Below, piece by piece: positions 37,501 to 48,372 of a DNA stretch of 64,000 nucleotides. The stretch is taken from assembly GCA_024752435.1 (NCBI GenBank), contig CP103032.1, positions 682,001 to 746,000 on the forward strand, written 5' to 3'. Both the position numbers and the translations under genes were made by a program. The stretch is from Allantophomopsis cytisporea (Eukaryota > Ascomycota > Leotiomycetes > Phacidiales > Phacidiaceae). A model generated the notes under the pieces. That model did no database searches. It was given only the letters and a program-made list of their open reading frames with translations, and was not told the origin of the DNA. The first letter of the stretch is position 1. Each line of letters starts with the position of its first letter.

Positions 37501-39807
37501 GGTTCTCTTGATCGAAACGGAGACATTACATATCGAATTGTACACCACGGTGCCACTCAAAACATGCAACGCGCCGATATGGAAGCTATTCGGGAATTGT
37601 TTCGAAGAGATTTTGGCAATAGGCTGACGTTGGAAGAAGAGGGTCTCCTCCCTGCTCCACAAGCAGCTGCGAATCAAGACCTACCTAGCGATGAAGCTGC
37701 TATTGGTAATCAGAATGACCAGATCGCGGTTGGCGGTCCGATTGTTCAATTTCCGAATCGCAAGTCCCTGCACAGGTCCGACCGCCGTAGACTGCAATCT
37801 GCTCTGGCTGCGTTGTGGCTAGACCTGCACGGAAACATGATTCTGTTAGAAGATCTTCCGTCGGCAGACGATAGTCGGAAGCGTCTTCTCATTGATATAG
37901 ATATTTTCAATCCTGGTACCGTTAGCGTTACCGGCCACGAGTATATGGGAGTGTTTCGACGTGCTCTTGGAGTCGCTTTCGGCGAGAGGTTGAGAATTAA
38001 AGAAAGAGAATGTGACCCGGCAAACCCTGCTCAAACACTGGCCAGGAACCACAATACAGTGAGTCGACTAGACGCCATAGCTAGGCCAAAACAAGGCGTC
38101 CCACCCGAAACCGTTTCCCAAAGATTAGCCAGAATCAATAGAGAGGATAGCGACGGACTGCGTGACATGGCACAAGACCATGCCAAAGATCATTCTCAGG
38201 ATTCCACTTGGATCCCAATTTGGAAAGACACGCTATGGAATGCAAGGCAACGTTATAAGTCATGGCGAACCTACCCATTTGAAGAGAAAGACTTTGAATT
38301 ATGGCAAGATCGACTTCGAGCTCTTGCAGAAGCTGGAAGTCTTGGTTCCGAATGGCCAGCGTGGCGGGCAGTCAGGGAAGAGAAGAAGCAAGAAGGTTAT
38401 AATGAGTCACTGGATACAATATTGCGAAGAGTAAGAAGCCATGTAGGAACTAATGACTGGGTGCATCGAGAGCTGGACAGTGAGGATCGATACTACAAAA
38501 CTTTTCATGAGAAAAACTCAGATCCGGATGTTGATCCAGTATCGTTGAATATTCAAGTCTTTCGACACCGTATGCGGGAACTGGGTCTATACCCACCAAC
38601 CCCAAAAGATGAAAACTTCGAGGACGATGATTTCTTTGGAACATTTTATAGGGATCCATCTCATTATCAGGAGATCAGTGGGCAGCAACCTCCTCAGGGG
38701 CAGCCACCTTCCTTAGAAGGACTCCGACAATCAGAGCTCTCTCCATCGCCACAAGCTGGTAATATTGCGAGATTAGGAGGCAGTCAGCTTGCATTTGAGA
38801 AGACTCCTGACCTTGCATCTCCGACTCCTCAGCAAGCTAAACAGTCAGCTCGACAACAAGATCCGCAGCCAGGTTTGCAAGTTGTGTCTCCACAGTCAAA
38901 TCAGCCATCAGTGGCTGTTGGAGAGCCAGGTGTTGGCGGTAGGGAATTGAAGGTTACAAACGGAGAACCAACAGCAAGTGCCAGTAGAGAAAACACAGCA
39001 GATTTCCAACTATCAAGATACCCCGGCTCAATTAGACATAATCCATTTAAGTATCTCTGGCTCATTATCTGGGACTTCATTCGGCTGCTATGGTACTTAC
39101 TCCGATTCACCTTCAACCTCATCGTCCGAGGATATATCTCCTCAATTCGTCTTCGAACACCGTTCTACATTGTCGGGGGCACTGACGCAGTTACTCCACG
39201 GCCAGACATCCCCAGTGCATTCTGGGTGTGGTTCAATATCATTGGCCAGATCTTCATCTTTCTGTGTGTTGCGTCCTATGGGTACTCTGGTGGCAAATAC
39301 TTCTTCGAAGATAGCTATTCAAGAGAGAGATGGAGATTCGCCAATGGACTCACTCATCAGTCTGTCTTTGACTGGCGTTTTGACCAGATCATAGTCAAAC
39401 TAAACGAAGCTGTGTACGGGACCGGTGACCTCTCAGAATATCTCCTCCCAGTTGAAGTTGGCATCCTCGCCAGCCTAGTGAACAAGACGAAGTTTTACAA
39501 CTATACACCTATTCAAAAACCTTTCATCAATAGCACATACATTGACCCTGAGTATTTCAGGCCCAGTCAACATCATGATGGTCTGCCGAATATTCGGTTG
39601 CCATATTCTCGACCTCACTATACGCCCACCGATGAGCAACACATCTGGGATTACGTAGACAACATCTTCATGAATTCTCCTTGGAGAGTCACAAGGCTTG
39701 CCTGGTATTGGGGCAAACAGTTGAAGAGACTCATCCCACGAGGTGCTTTCACAAATGAGGATATCATCCAACCTTGGGAGGAGAACTGGGACCCGTTTTA
39801 CGGATGA
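34549..39807 (+). CDS. Large coiled-coil membrane protein with internal repeats, unknown function
   Basis: Exons 34549-34852 and 34985-39807; the 132-bp intron is phase 1 (A/CT makes Thr); 1708 aa. The N-terminal 240 residues are disordered and charged. A long coiled coil spans about 245-450 (heptads rich in Glu/Lys/Leu). Two 60-residue repeats at about 655-794 are almost identical (starts EIWNIDSLATARAAYPR and EIWNINSLATARAAYPR). A diverged third copy sits at about 1176-1235 (PIWKDTLWNARQRY). Two further segments (about 897-990 and 1021-1115) look like copies of another module. The C-terminus has two hydrophobic helices (around WLIIWDFIRLLWYLLRF and FNIIGQIFIFLCVASYGY), then a Trp/Tyr-rich tail. 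It is probably an integral membrane protein with a long cytosolic scaffold part. No known family is recognised. Confidence 0.85.
36646..37065 (+). repeat. Direct duplication of a 180-bp coding unit
   Basis: Copies at 36646-36825 and 36886-37065, offset 240 bp, differ at 8 of 180 positions by my count (about 96% identical), with an identical core of over 90 bp. Three of the 60 encoded residues differ (Asp/Asn, His/Asn, Ser/Leu). The 60-bp linker is unrelated. Such closeness points to a recent duplication or to gene conversion. Confidence 0.92.
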
Positions 39808-41113
39808 GTTATGAACGCTGTTCGATACCGGTTCCTCCTTCGTCGTGTTTCACACTCTCGTGGCGGCTAGTATTGTGGATTGATTTTCAATGGCGTTAAT
39901 CTAGAGCGGAGATTCTCTATCGACTGCACAGTGGCACAGCGTCGGATAGTTACATCTGCTGTTCTGTGATATAGGATGGTTGGGAACGGTACTGGACAGG
40001 AGTGGGAGGGCGTTCAGATACCCGGATCGACATATAGGCAGTACTAAATTATTTGTTTTTGCTTTGCTTCTTTGGCTTTCATGTATTGAGGATGTGTGGA
40101 GGAGGGTCTGATAATTTGTCCGATGCACTGGCATGAAGGACTCACCAATTGAAACCTGTATTTTGCGTGGCTATAAATGTAGTTCATTCCATACAACAAC
40201 TCCATACTCCCATACTATTTATTCACTTGCATTGTGATTAGAAATCCGAGAAATGAGACAGAAATTGTGAAACACAAATACTTCTCGTCTTTTAAAACAC
40301 AAATACCATTGTCTCTTGAACACAAATAATATCGAACTCTTAATAACGCTGCGAGTTCCATGTATGAAAGTTGTGCAAGTAATCTCGGAACCGATTACTC
40401 TTCATGAGTGCCGCATAAAGTTGTAATCAGCAGCAAGCATGGACGCTTGCAGAACCTAAAAAGACCCCTCATTGCTTACGAAAGCCGGCGTCGATGTGGC
40501 TCGAGCCTGCTCTCCCTGTAGATTCGAGACCGCGCTTCGAAAGATAATTGTGTCAGCATGTTCAAAATAAACTCGCAGACAAATGACCTCGGTGATGGGA
40601 TGTTTGCGTGTGGCAGGTGTGAGATGCATCCATGCGTGACATCGCATAGGTAATCAACGCGCATATAAAGAGCTAGATTCCCCGTCTGTAGTGATGGCTA
40701 TAATTGTCAATTGAGAAGATCTTCCGTCACAAACCATTCATTCTTTGAGCTTTCTTGAAATCTCCAATCCATACAAATCCATACAAATCCATAAAGTTTT
40801 ATTGATACGGTACGAAGACCTTGAAAACGACGACGTATCGGAATTCCGGGTCATCTCCCAAGCACCAGATACTCCACATACCGAGCTCTCAGACTTGATT
40901 ACGCTCACGCAACAAACGTCATTGTAGCGTGCTTCAGCTACAATCACAAGCTTGCACTTTACCTACGTCTAAACATCACTACATAATAACTGTGTCAATC
41001 CGTCCTCCTCTCAGCTCACTCCAAAGGACACAGAAAGCTACAACAACACTAAATTATCTACCTTCCACCTCATCTCCAAACCCCATACACAAATAAACGG
41101 GCTACCTATCGTC
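39808..41113. other. Intergenic with short direct repeats
   Basis: 1.3 kb without a supported gene. AACACAAATA occurs three times, at 40271, 40296 and 40319. CCATACAAAT is tandemly repeated near 40769-40795. A 60-codon plus-strand ORF at 40745 overlaps the latter and looks fortuitous. The right end is the promoter of the DUF4336-like gene. Confidence 0.4.
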
Positions 41114-42004
41114 ATGACGTCGAAACTCGTCCCGGTCAATCCGGCCCAGGTGATGGTTATCCGCAATATAACGCCCAACATCGTGACGTTGTCAACACCT
41201 TTCTCGCGCTTCGGGAAGCTGCGCATTGGAGGACGAGGAACAATTGGTACGTGCTGCACTACCCCATCCCCACTCCCCTCCTCTCCCACATCCACACCTT
41301 CCAGCTCGAGCTCAGCAAGAAGCTAATTCTTCCCAGTAAAACTCAGCTCAGGCGCCCTCGCCGTCTTCTCCCCCGTGGCACTCACCGCCGACGTGCAGTC
41401 GACCGTCGAAAAGCTGGGCGGCGATGTTAAGTACCTAGCCGCGCCCGACATCGAGCACCACATCTTCCTCTCGGACTGGAACGAGAAGTACCCGAAAGCG
41501 CACATCATCGGCCCCGAGGGGCTGGGAGAGAAGCGTGCCAAGCAAGGCAATGGCTACGTACCCTTCAGCACCATCTTCACGGCCAAAGACAAGGCCAGCA
41601 TCAAGATCTCGGAGGAATTTGACTCGGACTTCGAATATGAATATGTGGATGCGCACCCGAACAAGGAGATTGTATTTCACTATAAGCCGGAGAGGGTGTT
41701 GATTGAGGCGGATTTGTTGTTCAATCTGCCGGCTACTGAACAGTATAGCCGCACTGGGGAGCCTGCGGATAAGGGATTTCTGACGAAGTTCTTTGGGAAG
41801 TTGCAGAGTACGCAGGGCTCTGCGATCTGGCAGAAGAGGATGCTGTGGTATCTTTTCAGTAAGAGTGATCGGCCTGGATTCAACGCCAGTGTGCGCAGGA
41901 TTAATGAGTGGGACTTTGATACCATTGTGCCGTGCCATGGGGATACGATTGAAACTGGAGGCAAGGGACTGTTTCAGAAGTTGTTTGAGTGGCATTTGAA
42001 GTAA
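41114..42004 (+). CDS. DUF4336-like protein, 266 aa
   Basis: Exons 41114-41246 and 41337-42004; the 90-bp intron is phase 1 (G/TA makes Val, giving TIGVKLSSGALAVF). The protein starts MTSKLVPVNPAQVMV. The conserved blocks are SPVALTADVQSTVEKLGGDVKYL, APDIEHHIFLSDW, KAHIIGPEGL, EIVFHYKPERVLIEADLLFN and the end FDTIVPCHGDTI (each read from the translation). These match the DUF4336 type of metallo-beta-lactamase-like fold, in which a His-bearing LVPCHGD-like motif survives but the full HxHxDH metal site does not. The enzymatic role is unknown. Exon 2 is GC-rich in its first half. No targeting signal is clear. Confidence 0.85.
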
Positions 42005-42357
42005 TTGCTTTTGTTGTGCAAGTTTTGGGGTTTGGTGCTCGGTGCTCGGTGCATTAATTGGGATGGGATGTTGTTGGTGATTTACAATAGGGGTGTTGAT
42101 AGGTGTTTTGATACTTTAATAATAACTTCTTGAGGGATAGTAACAAAAGTAAAGGATCAAGGAAAACCACTGTCCCCATCTGTCTGAGAGTGATGAAAGG
42201 GATCCTCATAAACATAATTCGTGAACCCAACACAATGCCCCGCGTGTATCCTCGGGGTCCATTCAAATGTCTCCCATTAACGCCGACAATCCCAATGCCG
42301 ACCGCCAATCTCATCCTACAGAGAAAGACAGTAATAAGTGCCCGACCAATCGATATG

Positions 42358-42390
<33 letters not shown>

Positions 42391-42392
42391 CC
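42005..42392. other. Convergent 3' region with a CAT microsatellite
   Basis: 388 bp between two converging stops. It ends in about ten CAT units at 42358-42387, five bases beyond the stop of the minus-strand gene, so the repeat would be in its 3' UTR. Confidence 0.7.
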
Positions 42393-43019
42393 CTAATGCT
42401 TAATCCCCAACCTTCTTGCCAGCTTTCCCTTCGCACCACCCTCCAATCCCGTCCTAAACTGCGCCCAACTTCTCTCCCTCTCATCCCAATCCTTCATCTG
42501 ACTCAACAACCAATCCCACCGCTTATCCTCACGAATCAACACCTCATCGCCCAACCGTCCCTGCCGTCTCAACCTCTCCACCCTCGCCTCCTCAGCAGCC
42601 CGCTCTCCAACCAACTCCGCATCCTCAAGGGGCCCGAGCCGACTCTCCACCTCCGCAACCTTTTGCTGGATGAGCAAGCGTGCGGCTCGTGGTGAAGCAG
42701 CAGCAGTCAGGAGCTGCCGTTCGGATTCCGCTGATGCAATGGTGGCTCGTCGGTGGGCTACGGAGTGATACAGGCGAGCGTTAGGAGTGGCGCGGGTCGT
42801 GGACCAGGTTGGGCCAATGCGGAAGTCGGCCAGGGTAGGCTCTTTGCCTGGGTTGCTGTTGACGTTGGAGGTGGTGTTACGGCGGGGTGGACTTGGGTAC
42901 GATGGGTGCACGGTGTGGTAGGAGGGAGTGGCAGAGACGTAGGAGGGTGCTGCGGAGTGGATTGAGACGGCGTCAATGTCTGGATGAGAGCGGGGTGCGT
43001 ATCTTGGTGGGGGATCCAT
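42393..43019 (-). CDS. Hypothetical Ser/Pro-rich protein, 208 aa
   Basis: Single-exon minus-strand gene starting MDPPPRYAPRSHPDIDA. The first 100 residues are rich in Ser, Pro, Tyr and Thr and probably disordered (repeated PSY: APSYVSATPSYHTVHPSYPS read in parts). The C-terminal half is charged and helical (Arg/Glu/Leu heptads, LIQQKVAEVESRLGPLEDAE), with a Trp-rich patch (KRWDWLLSQMKDWDERERSW) and a basic end. The start LADFRIGPTWSTT block suggests conservation, but I recognise no domain. Base composition and the two-part layout argue for a real gene rather than an antisense ORF. Confidence 0.72.
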   Translation of the reverse strand: MDPPPRYAPRSHPDIDAVSIHSAAPSYVSATPSYHTVHPSYPSPPRRNTTSNVNSNPGKEPTLADFRIGPTWSTTRATPNARLYHSVAHRRATIASAESERQLLTAAASPRAARLLIQQKVAEVESRLGPLEDAELVGERAAEEARVERLRRQGRLGDEVLIREDKRWDWLLSQMKDWDERERSWAQFRTGLEGGAKGKLARRLGIKH

Positions 43020-45118
43020 TGTGAGGGATTTGGTGAGATTGGTGATGGAAGTGGATAGTGGGGCTCAGACGGATGAATCTTCTGGATAGAAATAGAGGAT
43101 TTAATGAATGGAATGGATGGAAGTCGTTGCCCGCCGACGTCTGATGTGGTGCGTAGTTATACGAGTGGGGAATCGTGAGAACTTATGCTCTCGTAATTGC
43201 ACGATAAAGAGTAGTCGAGAAGAGTCGAGTGGAAAGGAGAAGGGGGGTATATGGATGGATAGATAGATAGAGTTTGGATGGAAGATTCGGAGTGGAGTAG
43301 TACTTAGTAGAGTGATCGAGTGATGATGTAGAATGATAGAATAACATACGGTCACTTTGTCGTTAGTTCAAGGCTGGTGATAGCTCTAGAATATGCTGTC
43401 TCCACTTACATGACGGCCAGCACGTGCTCTCCGACTGTTCTCTCATCGTGCTATCCAATACGTGAACAATGGCAGATCATGGCTGCTGCCACCAAAGATT
43501 TCCAGAGCACTCAAAGGTGGGTTGGTGGTGGATATACATTGGTCATTGGTGGTAGCGGCGGTGGTGTGGTAGTGAACTCTCGATAAGGTAAGGTAAGTGT
43601 AAGTGCGGGGTCTTTGCTAGATATGTAGGTAAGGTACACCTACCCACGCTACCCTACCTATCTTAGTCGTTACTTATGGCCCTTCTGCTGCTTCATCCGA
43701 TTTCCCCTTTCAATTCAAACTCCACACCTCTCTCTACCAAGCTTTCTCCCTCAACCGGCTGCTCGACGATAGATAGGATAAGCAGATGAGATATTGTGGC
43801 ACCGTAGACTTCCACAGCCTGGACCCCTACCATCAAAGATCAAATGACCCGTTTCTATTGCTACACTGTTTCTAGATGATTAACACGTGATAATTCAACG
43901 ACCTCTCTTGATGGATTTCTGGATACTTCATGACTACGCAATCACGCATACAGAATATTGTCCTGATGTAGCAGTTCACTTGAATCTCCGGTCTCACATC
44001 CCTTCTTATCTCGATCTCACATCATTAATCATCATACTCCATTCGACTTAGTCTCCCAGCTCGTCAGCCTTGTTTTTCCCTCACCGAATTCACGGCATCT
44101 CATCATGTTTCTTCTCTGAGTATAACGCATCTTGAGCATCTGCAGGCTCCAGTTAATCTCCGGTTTGTATAGGTTACTTTGGAAATCGTAGGTTATCCAT
44201 TCTCATACGTATCTTCTACTATTACAATATTGTGTCTTTCTCATACGTGGTTCGCCTCGAGGCTATGAGGCAACCCAAAGGCAACAGGAGATGCTACCTG
44301 ACATCTGCACAGCATAAAGCCCAGCCTGGTTACTCACCGCTCTTACGATGATAGACTGGAGGCATTACTGGATTTCTGCTTGGATTCGTGCTCGGATTTA
44401 GGGCTCGAAATATTGTGGGTTGCTTGAACGAAAGAAGGTGAGGCTAATAATATTCGAAAACTTTCTTCATGAGGCTCTACAACACTGCCCACGCAGAGGC
44501 CTTACACAGTGTTACACCATCAGTTGATACCCTTGTGAATGGAATTGAATGTAAGTGTGTACATCAGTACCTTGGTTGTATCTCATATTCGTCGGCACCT
44601 AGTAAGACTCACAGCACCTATAGGGAACAAACAGCACTTGGGCTCACACGGGAAGCCTGCACTATGTGTGGCTTGGTCATGATTCTGAACAGAAGGCTGT
44701 GGTGAATCAAGTTCGGTCTATCAAAACAGTAGGAGTACAAAAAGGCTCAAATGAAAACAGAGAGCCCCGAAGAAAAAATGACACAGCCAAGGCATAGCAA
44801 GCACACAACAACAACAACGAATCCCATTGACAGAAGTCCTGTGGTTTCTCCAATAGCGTCAACAGGTACCTCTGTCTATCCCATCCGCCTATCCAGCCAT
44901 CCCATCAAACCAATCTAATAAAACAGACACAAGAAATGAAGCACCACCACGAGAGTGCAAAAGCGGATTATGCAACGCCGTGTCGGTGAGCTCAAGAAAC
45001 CGAATGCAGATATCAGGCTGCAAATTTTAGCATGTGTGCGGAGGAACGAAAGTAGAGCTTGATTTCACTTACAACTATACATTCTGTGCATATTTTGCGT
45101 TATCTGACTCTACTCACA
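43020..45118. other. Gene-poor region, no supported gene
   Basis: 2.1 kb. The left 350 bp are presumably the promoter of the 208-aa gene and contain short GGATGGAT/GATAGATA runs. Several ORFs of 60-80 codons on both strands (e.g. 43377-43586, 44469-44705) lack convincing composition. CACGTG hexamers occur near 43422 and 43885. The end adjoins the 3' side of the small zinc-ribbon ORF. Confidence 0.4.
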
Positions 45119-45268
45119 TTAACGTGTGAGAGTCTGCTCGTAAATACAGTAGTTGCAACGGGCGGTGTGGCAGTCAAGACAGTGAAAGGTTGTTTTGACG
45201 AGCATTCCAGTGAAGCCACACTGGCAACACTTCCAGGTCTGGACGTAAGTTGGGTTGTTGCGAGGCAT
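45119..45268 (-). CDS. 49-aa Cys-rich (zinc-ribbon-like) protein, copy A
   Basis: Minus strand, 49 residues, single small ORF starting MPRNNPTYVQ. Seven cysteines lie at 14, 15, 17, 30, 33, 38 and 41. They form the pattern W-K-C-C-x-C ... C-x2-C ... C-x2-C, typical of small zinc-binding ribbons. The core TWKCCQCGFTGML is shared with the ORF at 46055-46258 (TWKCCQCEFGGML), and spacing and several other residues (TT, C-L-x-C, R-C, C-I, Q-T) also agree. Paralogy of two otherwise isolated ORFs is strong evidence that both are coding. Two copies of a 15-bp repeat stand about 150-180 bp upstream. The role is unknown; a metal-binding or protein-binding adaptor is a guess. Confidence 0.7.
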   Translation of the reverse strand: MPRNNPTYVQTWKCCQCGFTGMLVKTTFHCLDCHTARCNYCIYEQTLTR

Positions 45269-46054
45269 CTTTGTTTGTTAGCTACTTGGCAGGGCAAGTA
45301 GTAGAAGGGTCTTACTGTAAATGTTTTCTGAGGGTCTCAAGATGAGGGTTGAGAGAGAAATCTGAGGGATCTTGTAGCGGTATTTATCTTCGTTCCTTGC
45401 TTTCCCTCAAACAAGACTGCGCCGACTTTTACTCGGCCGACTTTTACTCGCCCGACTGTAAAGGCATACACCGATTTAACGTCCTGGGACTGGCTATGTA
45501 GGCGATTTCAAAGAGGCAATGCTGATGCTGCGGTCAAGGCTTTCCCTCTCGTGGGTCTCTCTTTTGGTATGCAAGATTCGAAGAGGAAGGCCGAGGAACG
45601 ATAGTCCTGGACGTTATGGATACCGAGATCTCAGCCATTAGCATCATCAACCTCATTTACCTATGGGTGTATAATAAGGCGCAGTCAAAAAAGGATGACA
45701 GACTTCGTTCTGACAAAAGTGTAAAGCTTGGACCAGATGAAAAAGCCTGATATCTAATGCACAAGGAACAAGAAACGTATCAAGTGTAATCCAATACATT
45801 CATTTGTCCATCTAAACTCGTTGCCGAATCTCATCTACTCTCTACCACTCAAGTTCTGCCCCACCAAACACAGAATGTTAAAACATCAAACGAATACAAG
45901 GAACAGCGCCACAGCAACGAGAGTATCCCATGTCAGTAGGCTTAAAGACCAGGCACTATGTAAGTCTGAGAATGTCAGCGGCTGTGGCTGATTTTAGTAA
46001 AAGAACATAAAGCGTTGCATACCTTGGCCCGTGAGGATTCTGGACTCTGGACTA
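45269..46054. other. Intergenic between the two Cys-rich paralogues
   Basis: 786 bp holding the upstream region of copy A and the 3' side of copy B, both on the minus strand. Apart from the 15-bp tandem repeat at 45421-45450, nothing distinct is visible. Confidence 0.45.
45421..45465. repeat. 15-bp tandem repeat upstream of Cys-rich copy A
   Basis: GCCGACTTTTACTCG occurs twice exactly at 45421-45435 and 45436-45450. A partial third copy (CCCGACTGTAAAG) begins at 45451. It lies 150-200 bp upstream of the copy A start codon and could be a repeated binding site; this is inference from position. Confidence 0.75.
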
Positions 46055-46258
46055 TCAGTATGGACCTTGAGTTTGTCCAACAATGCAGTTGTAACAGCGG
46101 AGACTACCACAGTTGAGACATCCCGGGGTTGTTTCTAGCAGCATACCGCCAAACTCGCACTGACAACACTTCCATGTCACTGTGATGTTTCCGTCACTCC
46201 CACGCTTGTTTGGATCGGAGTGAGCATGTGGCTGGGGGTTGCTGTGTCTAGATGGCAT
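46055..46258 (-). CDS. 67-aa Cys-rich (zinc-ribbon-like) protein, copy B
   Basis: Minus strand. An in-frame ATG at 46360 would give 101 aa. I choose the internal ATG at 46258 (MPSRHSNPQP), because copy A also starts M-P a short distance before the core and the extra 34 residues have no counterpart. The 67-aa product has a polar His/Pro/Asn-rich lead and then the Cys core: TWKCCQCEFGGML, C-L-N-C, L-R-C-Y-N-C-I, ending near GQTQGPY. Seven cysteines align one-to-one with copy A. This suggests a folded zinc ribbon of about 40 residues. No signal peptide is seen with the short start. Function unknown. Confidence 0.72.
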   Translation of the reverse strand: MPSRHSNPQPHAHSDPNKRGSDGNITVTWKCCQCEFGGMLLETTPGCLNCGSLRCYNCIVGQTQGPY

Positions 46259-48372
46259 CTTAATGATGAATCGAGAGAAGTAACTGAATTGCTGGGCGAA
46301 AGTATGCGAGTAAATATCAGGATGTTGTAGTTTTATGAAGCTTTTGTCGTTGTCTGTCATTCGGAGGAGAAATTCGCTTTAAAAGCAAGAGGGAAGCGAG
46401 TTTTATATTTCGATCTCTTGCTCAAAATACGAGCACGTATCGTTTGCTACTCCTGAGAGATGAAGGCAGATAATTTTCGGTTTTCTTCAATTGCCTCCAA
46501 CCATCACCTGGCGCAGTGGCTTTGCTGATTCTCTGCAAAATTGGTAGTTCCTGTCGCGGTCTTTTTCTTCTTGGCAGACAACCATCGAGGAGATTGATAT
46601 TAATTGAGCAAACACAGACTGCATCTCTGTCACCGACCAGCAGCCATTAACGTCGCGAATTCTTCTAGCTGCGTATGTCCTGCAGGTACTAGTTCGTAAA
46701 GAGGCATATTTCTCCGTATGGAACCGGTATATGAATAACAAGAGGCATGGATATCTCCTTTCTGGCATCTCTTCTTGTTCTGCTGCCTGAATTGCAAACG
46801 GTTGAACACCAGAAACGGATCTAATCACACGTCAGCACCCCTCATATGAGAGGTCAGCATCAGAGATAGTAGATGGGGCTTCTGATCCTTAAGTAAAAAA
46901 GGTTGACAACACGGCTGTCGTAATATCAACATAGGCAGCTCCATGCTCAACACAATATACTCGAGCCTCTCCAAGTCAAGGCGTTATCAGCACAATGAAC
47001 TAATTTCTCTGTACTTTTCCTTTATTCTGTTAAGTGACACGTGAAAAGGAAAAGGCACAATCCTTAGAGCCGCAACAGAGCACCGAGCAGACTGACAGTT
47101 GCATCAATTTGTAATGCAGCCGAGTGCCGCATGCTCTAGCGGCCCATGTCTGAAGCACATTTTGAGAAGCCGGAAAATATAAACATTAGGAAGGTAGCTC
47201 AAGGTCCATTGTGATAGGCAAGGTATGCGAGCCGTGCAGAAAATATGGAGGCTGAAGACAAAGTCTTGCATGCCGTGGGTCAGGATTCCCAAACCAGAAC
47301 TGACAAGGCTGCGAATGAACATTCTTACACTGCCCTAAAAGCCATGATATAACCCATGCGCAGTTCAATGTAACGTTTTTTTGATGTTCATAATCTGCGT
47401 TTGCACAAGGCTGGCAGCATATCAAATCCAATCAAATAACAGTGGGGAAAAAAACTAATAAGTGACATAACGAATTAAAAATTAATTCGATAGGCTTAAG
47501 CAGAAGAAAATGAAGAATGAAGGAGGTAACATGTTTCTCATGCAACTAAAAGGTCAACACTACCCATTGAAATAGAATTTTCTTCTAGCCCTTCAACAGA
47601 AGACGGCTCGTAACACTTGAATTAACCGACAAGGCGTTCTGGTTAGGAAGAAATCTAATGAGACGAGTAACTCAAGAAGATAAAGTTAAAGTTCATCATG
47701 TGTTTTTTTCTTACCTTCCTAGGAGCTTTGAGATGTGACCAGAGTCCCTAGCAACATATTGCCAAGTGGCCTGCTTAGAAGTAGTCCGTAAGGTGACTGC
47801 ATATCTTGGATGAGAAGGACATCAACGAATTCACATCTCTTCAATTGCTGTTGCCTATTAATCGTCGTGGATACCACAGGAAGCTCCTCAAGGCCGTTAT
47901 GAAGTGAGGATGGCGGACTATCTGTCGAAGATCTGACGTACCTGGGCGGCCTTGTTCACCGAGATCTCTCTGCAGGCGCAGGGTGAGCTTTTCGTGAAAC
48001 ATCCAGTCAATTGGCGAAGACGTAAAGAAATTGTGAGAAACTATCGAGAGCCAGTGGTGATTGCATTGTCCTCTTGCTTGTTCTGGTATTGGAGGACGCG
48101 AACGAAAGAAAATAGGTATTTACATGGCGAAGTACATAAATAACGCCGTGGGATGTGAGGCAACTCAGTGGGCTTCGTGAGATTCAAGATACACACAAGG
48201 CGTGTCGGATCCTAACGACAAGAATCTATTGCTTGAAGAGAGGCATATTTGGAACAATATGACATCTACACGATGTAGCCTTGAGCTTTTTGTGTGCAGG
48301 AGTATCCGTGTTTGTATTAAAACTGTGAATGTTACATAGTTAATGCTTGTTGTGGTTCAATTGACGTTGTTG
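46259..48372. other. Gene-poor AT-rich region
   Basis: 2.1 kb with only weak ORFs. The minus-strand ORF at 47186-47431 has many cysteines (starts MDLICCQPC) but does not follow the spacing of the two paralogues. The 113-codon minus ORF at 46487-46828 and the 63-codon plus ORF at 47952 lack support. It could hold decayed gene copies, but I cannot show it. Confidence 0.4.

Noticed and set aside
40745..40927. 60-codon plus ORF starting MSFLEISNPYK
   Set aside because: Begins in a tandem CCATACAAAT repeat and shows no coding pattern beyond it.
42267..42695. 142-codon plus ORF rich in Ser/Pro/Leu across the CAT repeat
   Set aside because: Antisense shadow of the 208-aa minus-strand gene plus a translated microsatellite.
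44469..44705. Plus-strand ORF with CKC and CTMCG motifs as a relative of the zinc-ribbon ORFs
   Set aside because: Spacing and flanking residues do not align; opposite strand.
47186..47431. 81-codon minus ORF with eight cysteines as a third member of the zinc-ribbon family
   Set aside because: The cysteine spacing does not match copies A and B and the TWKCC core is absent; kept only as a remark.
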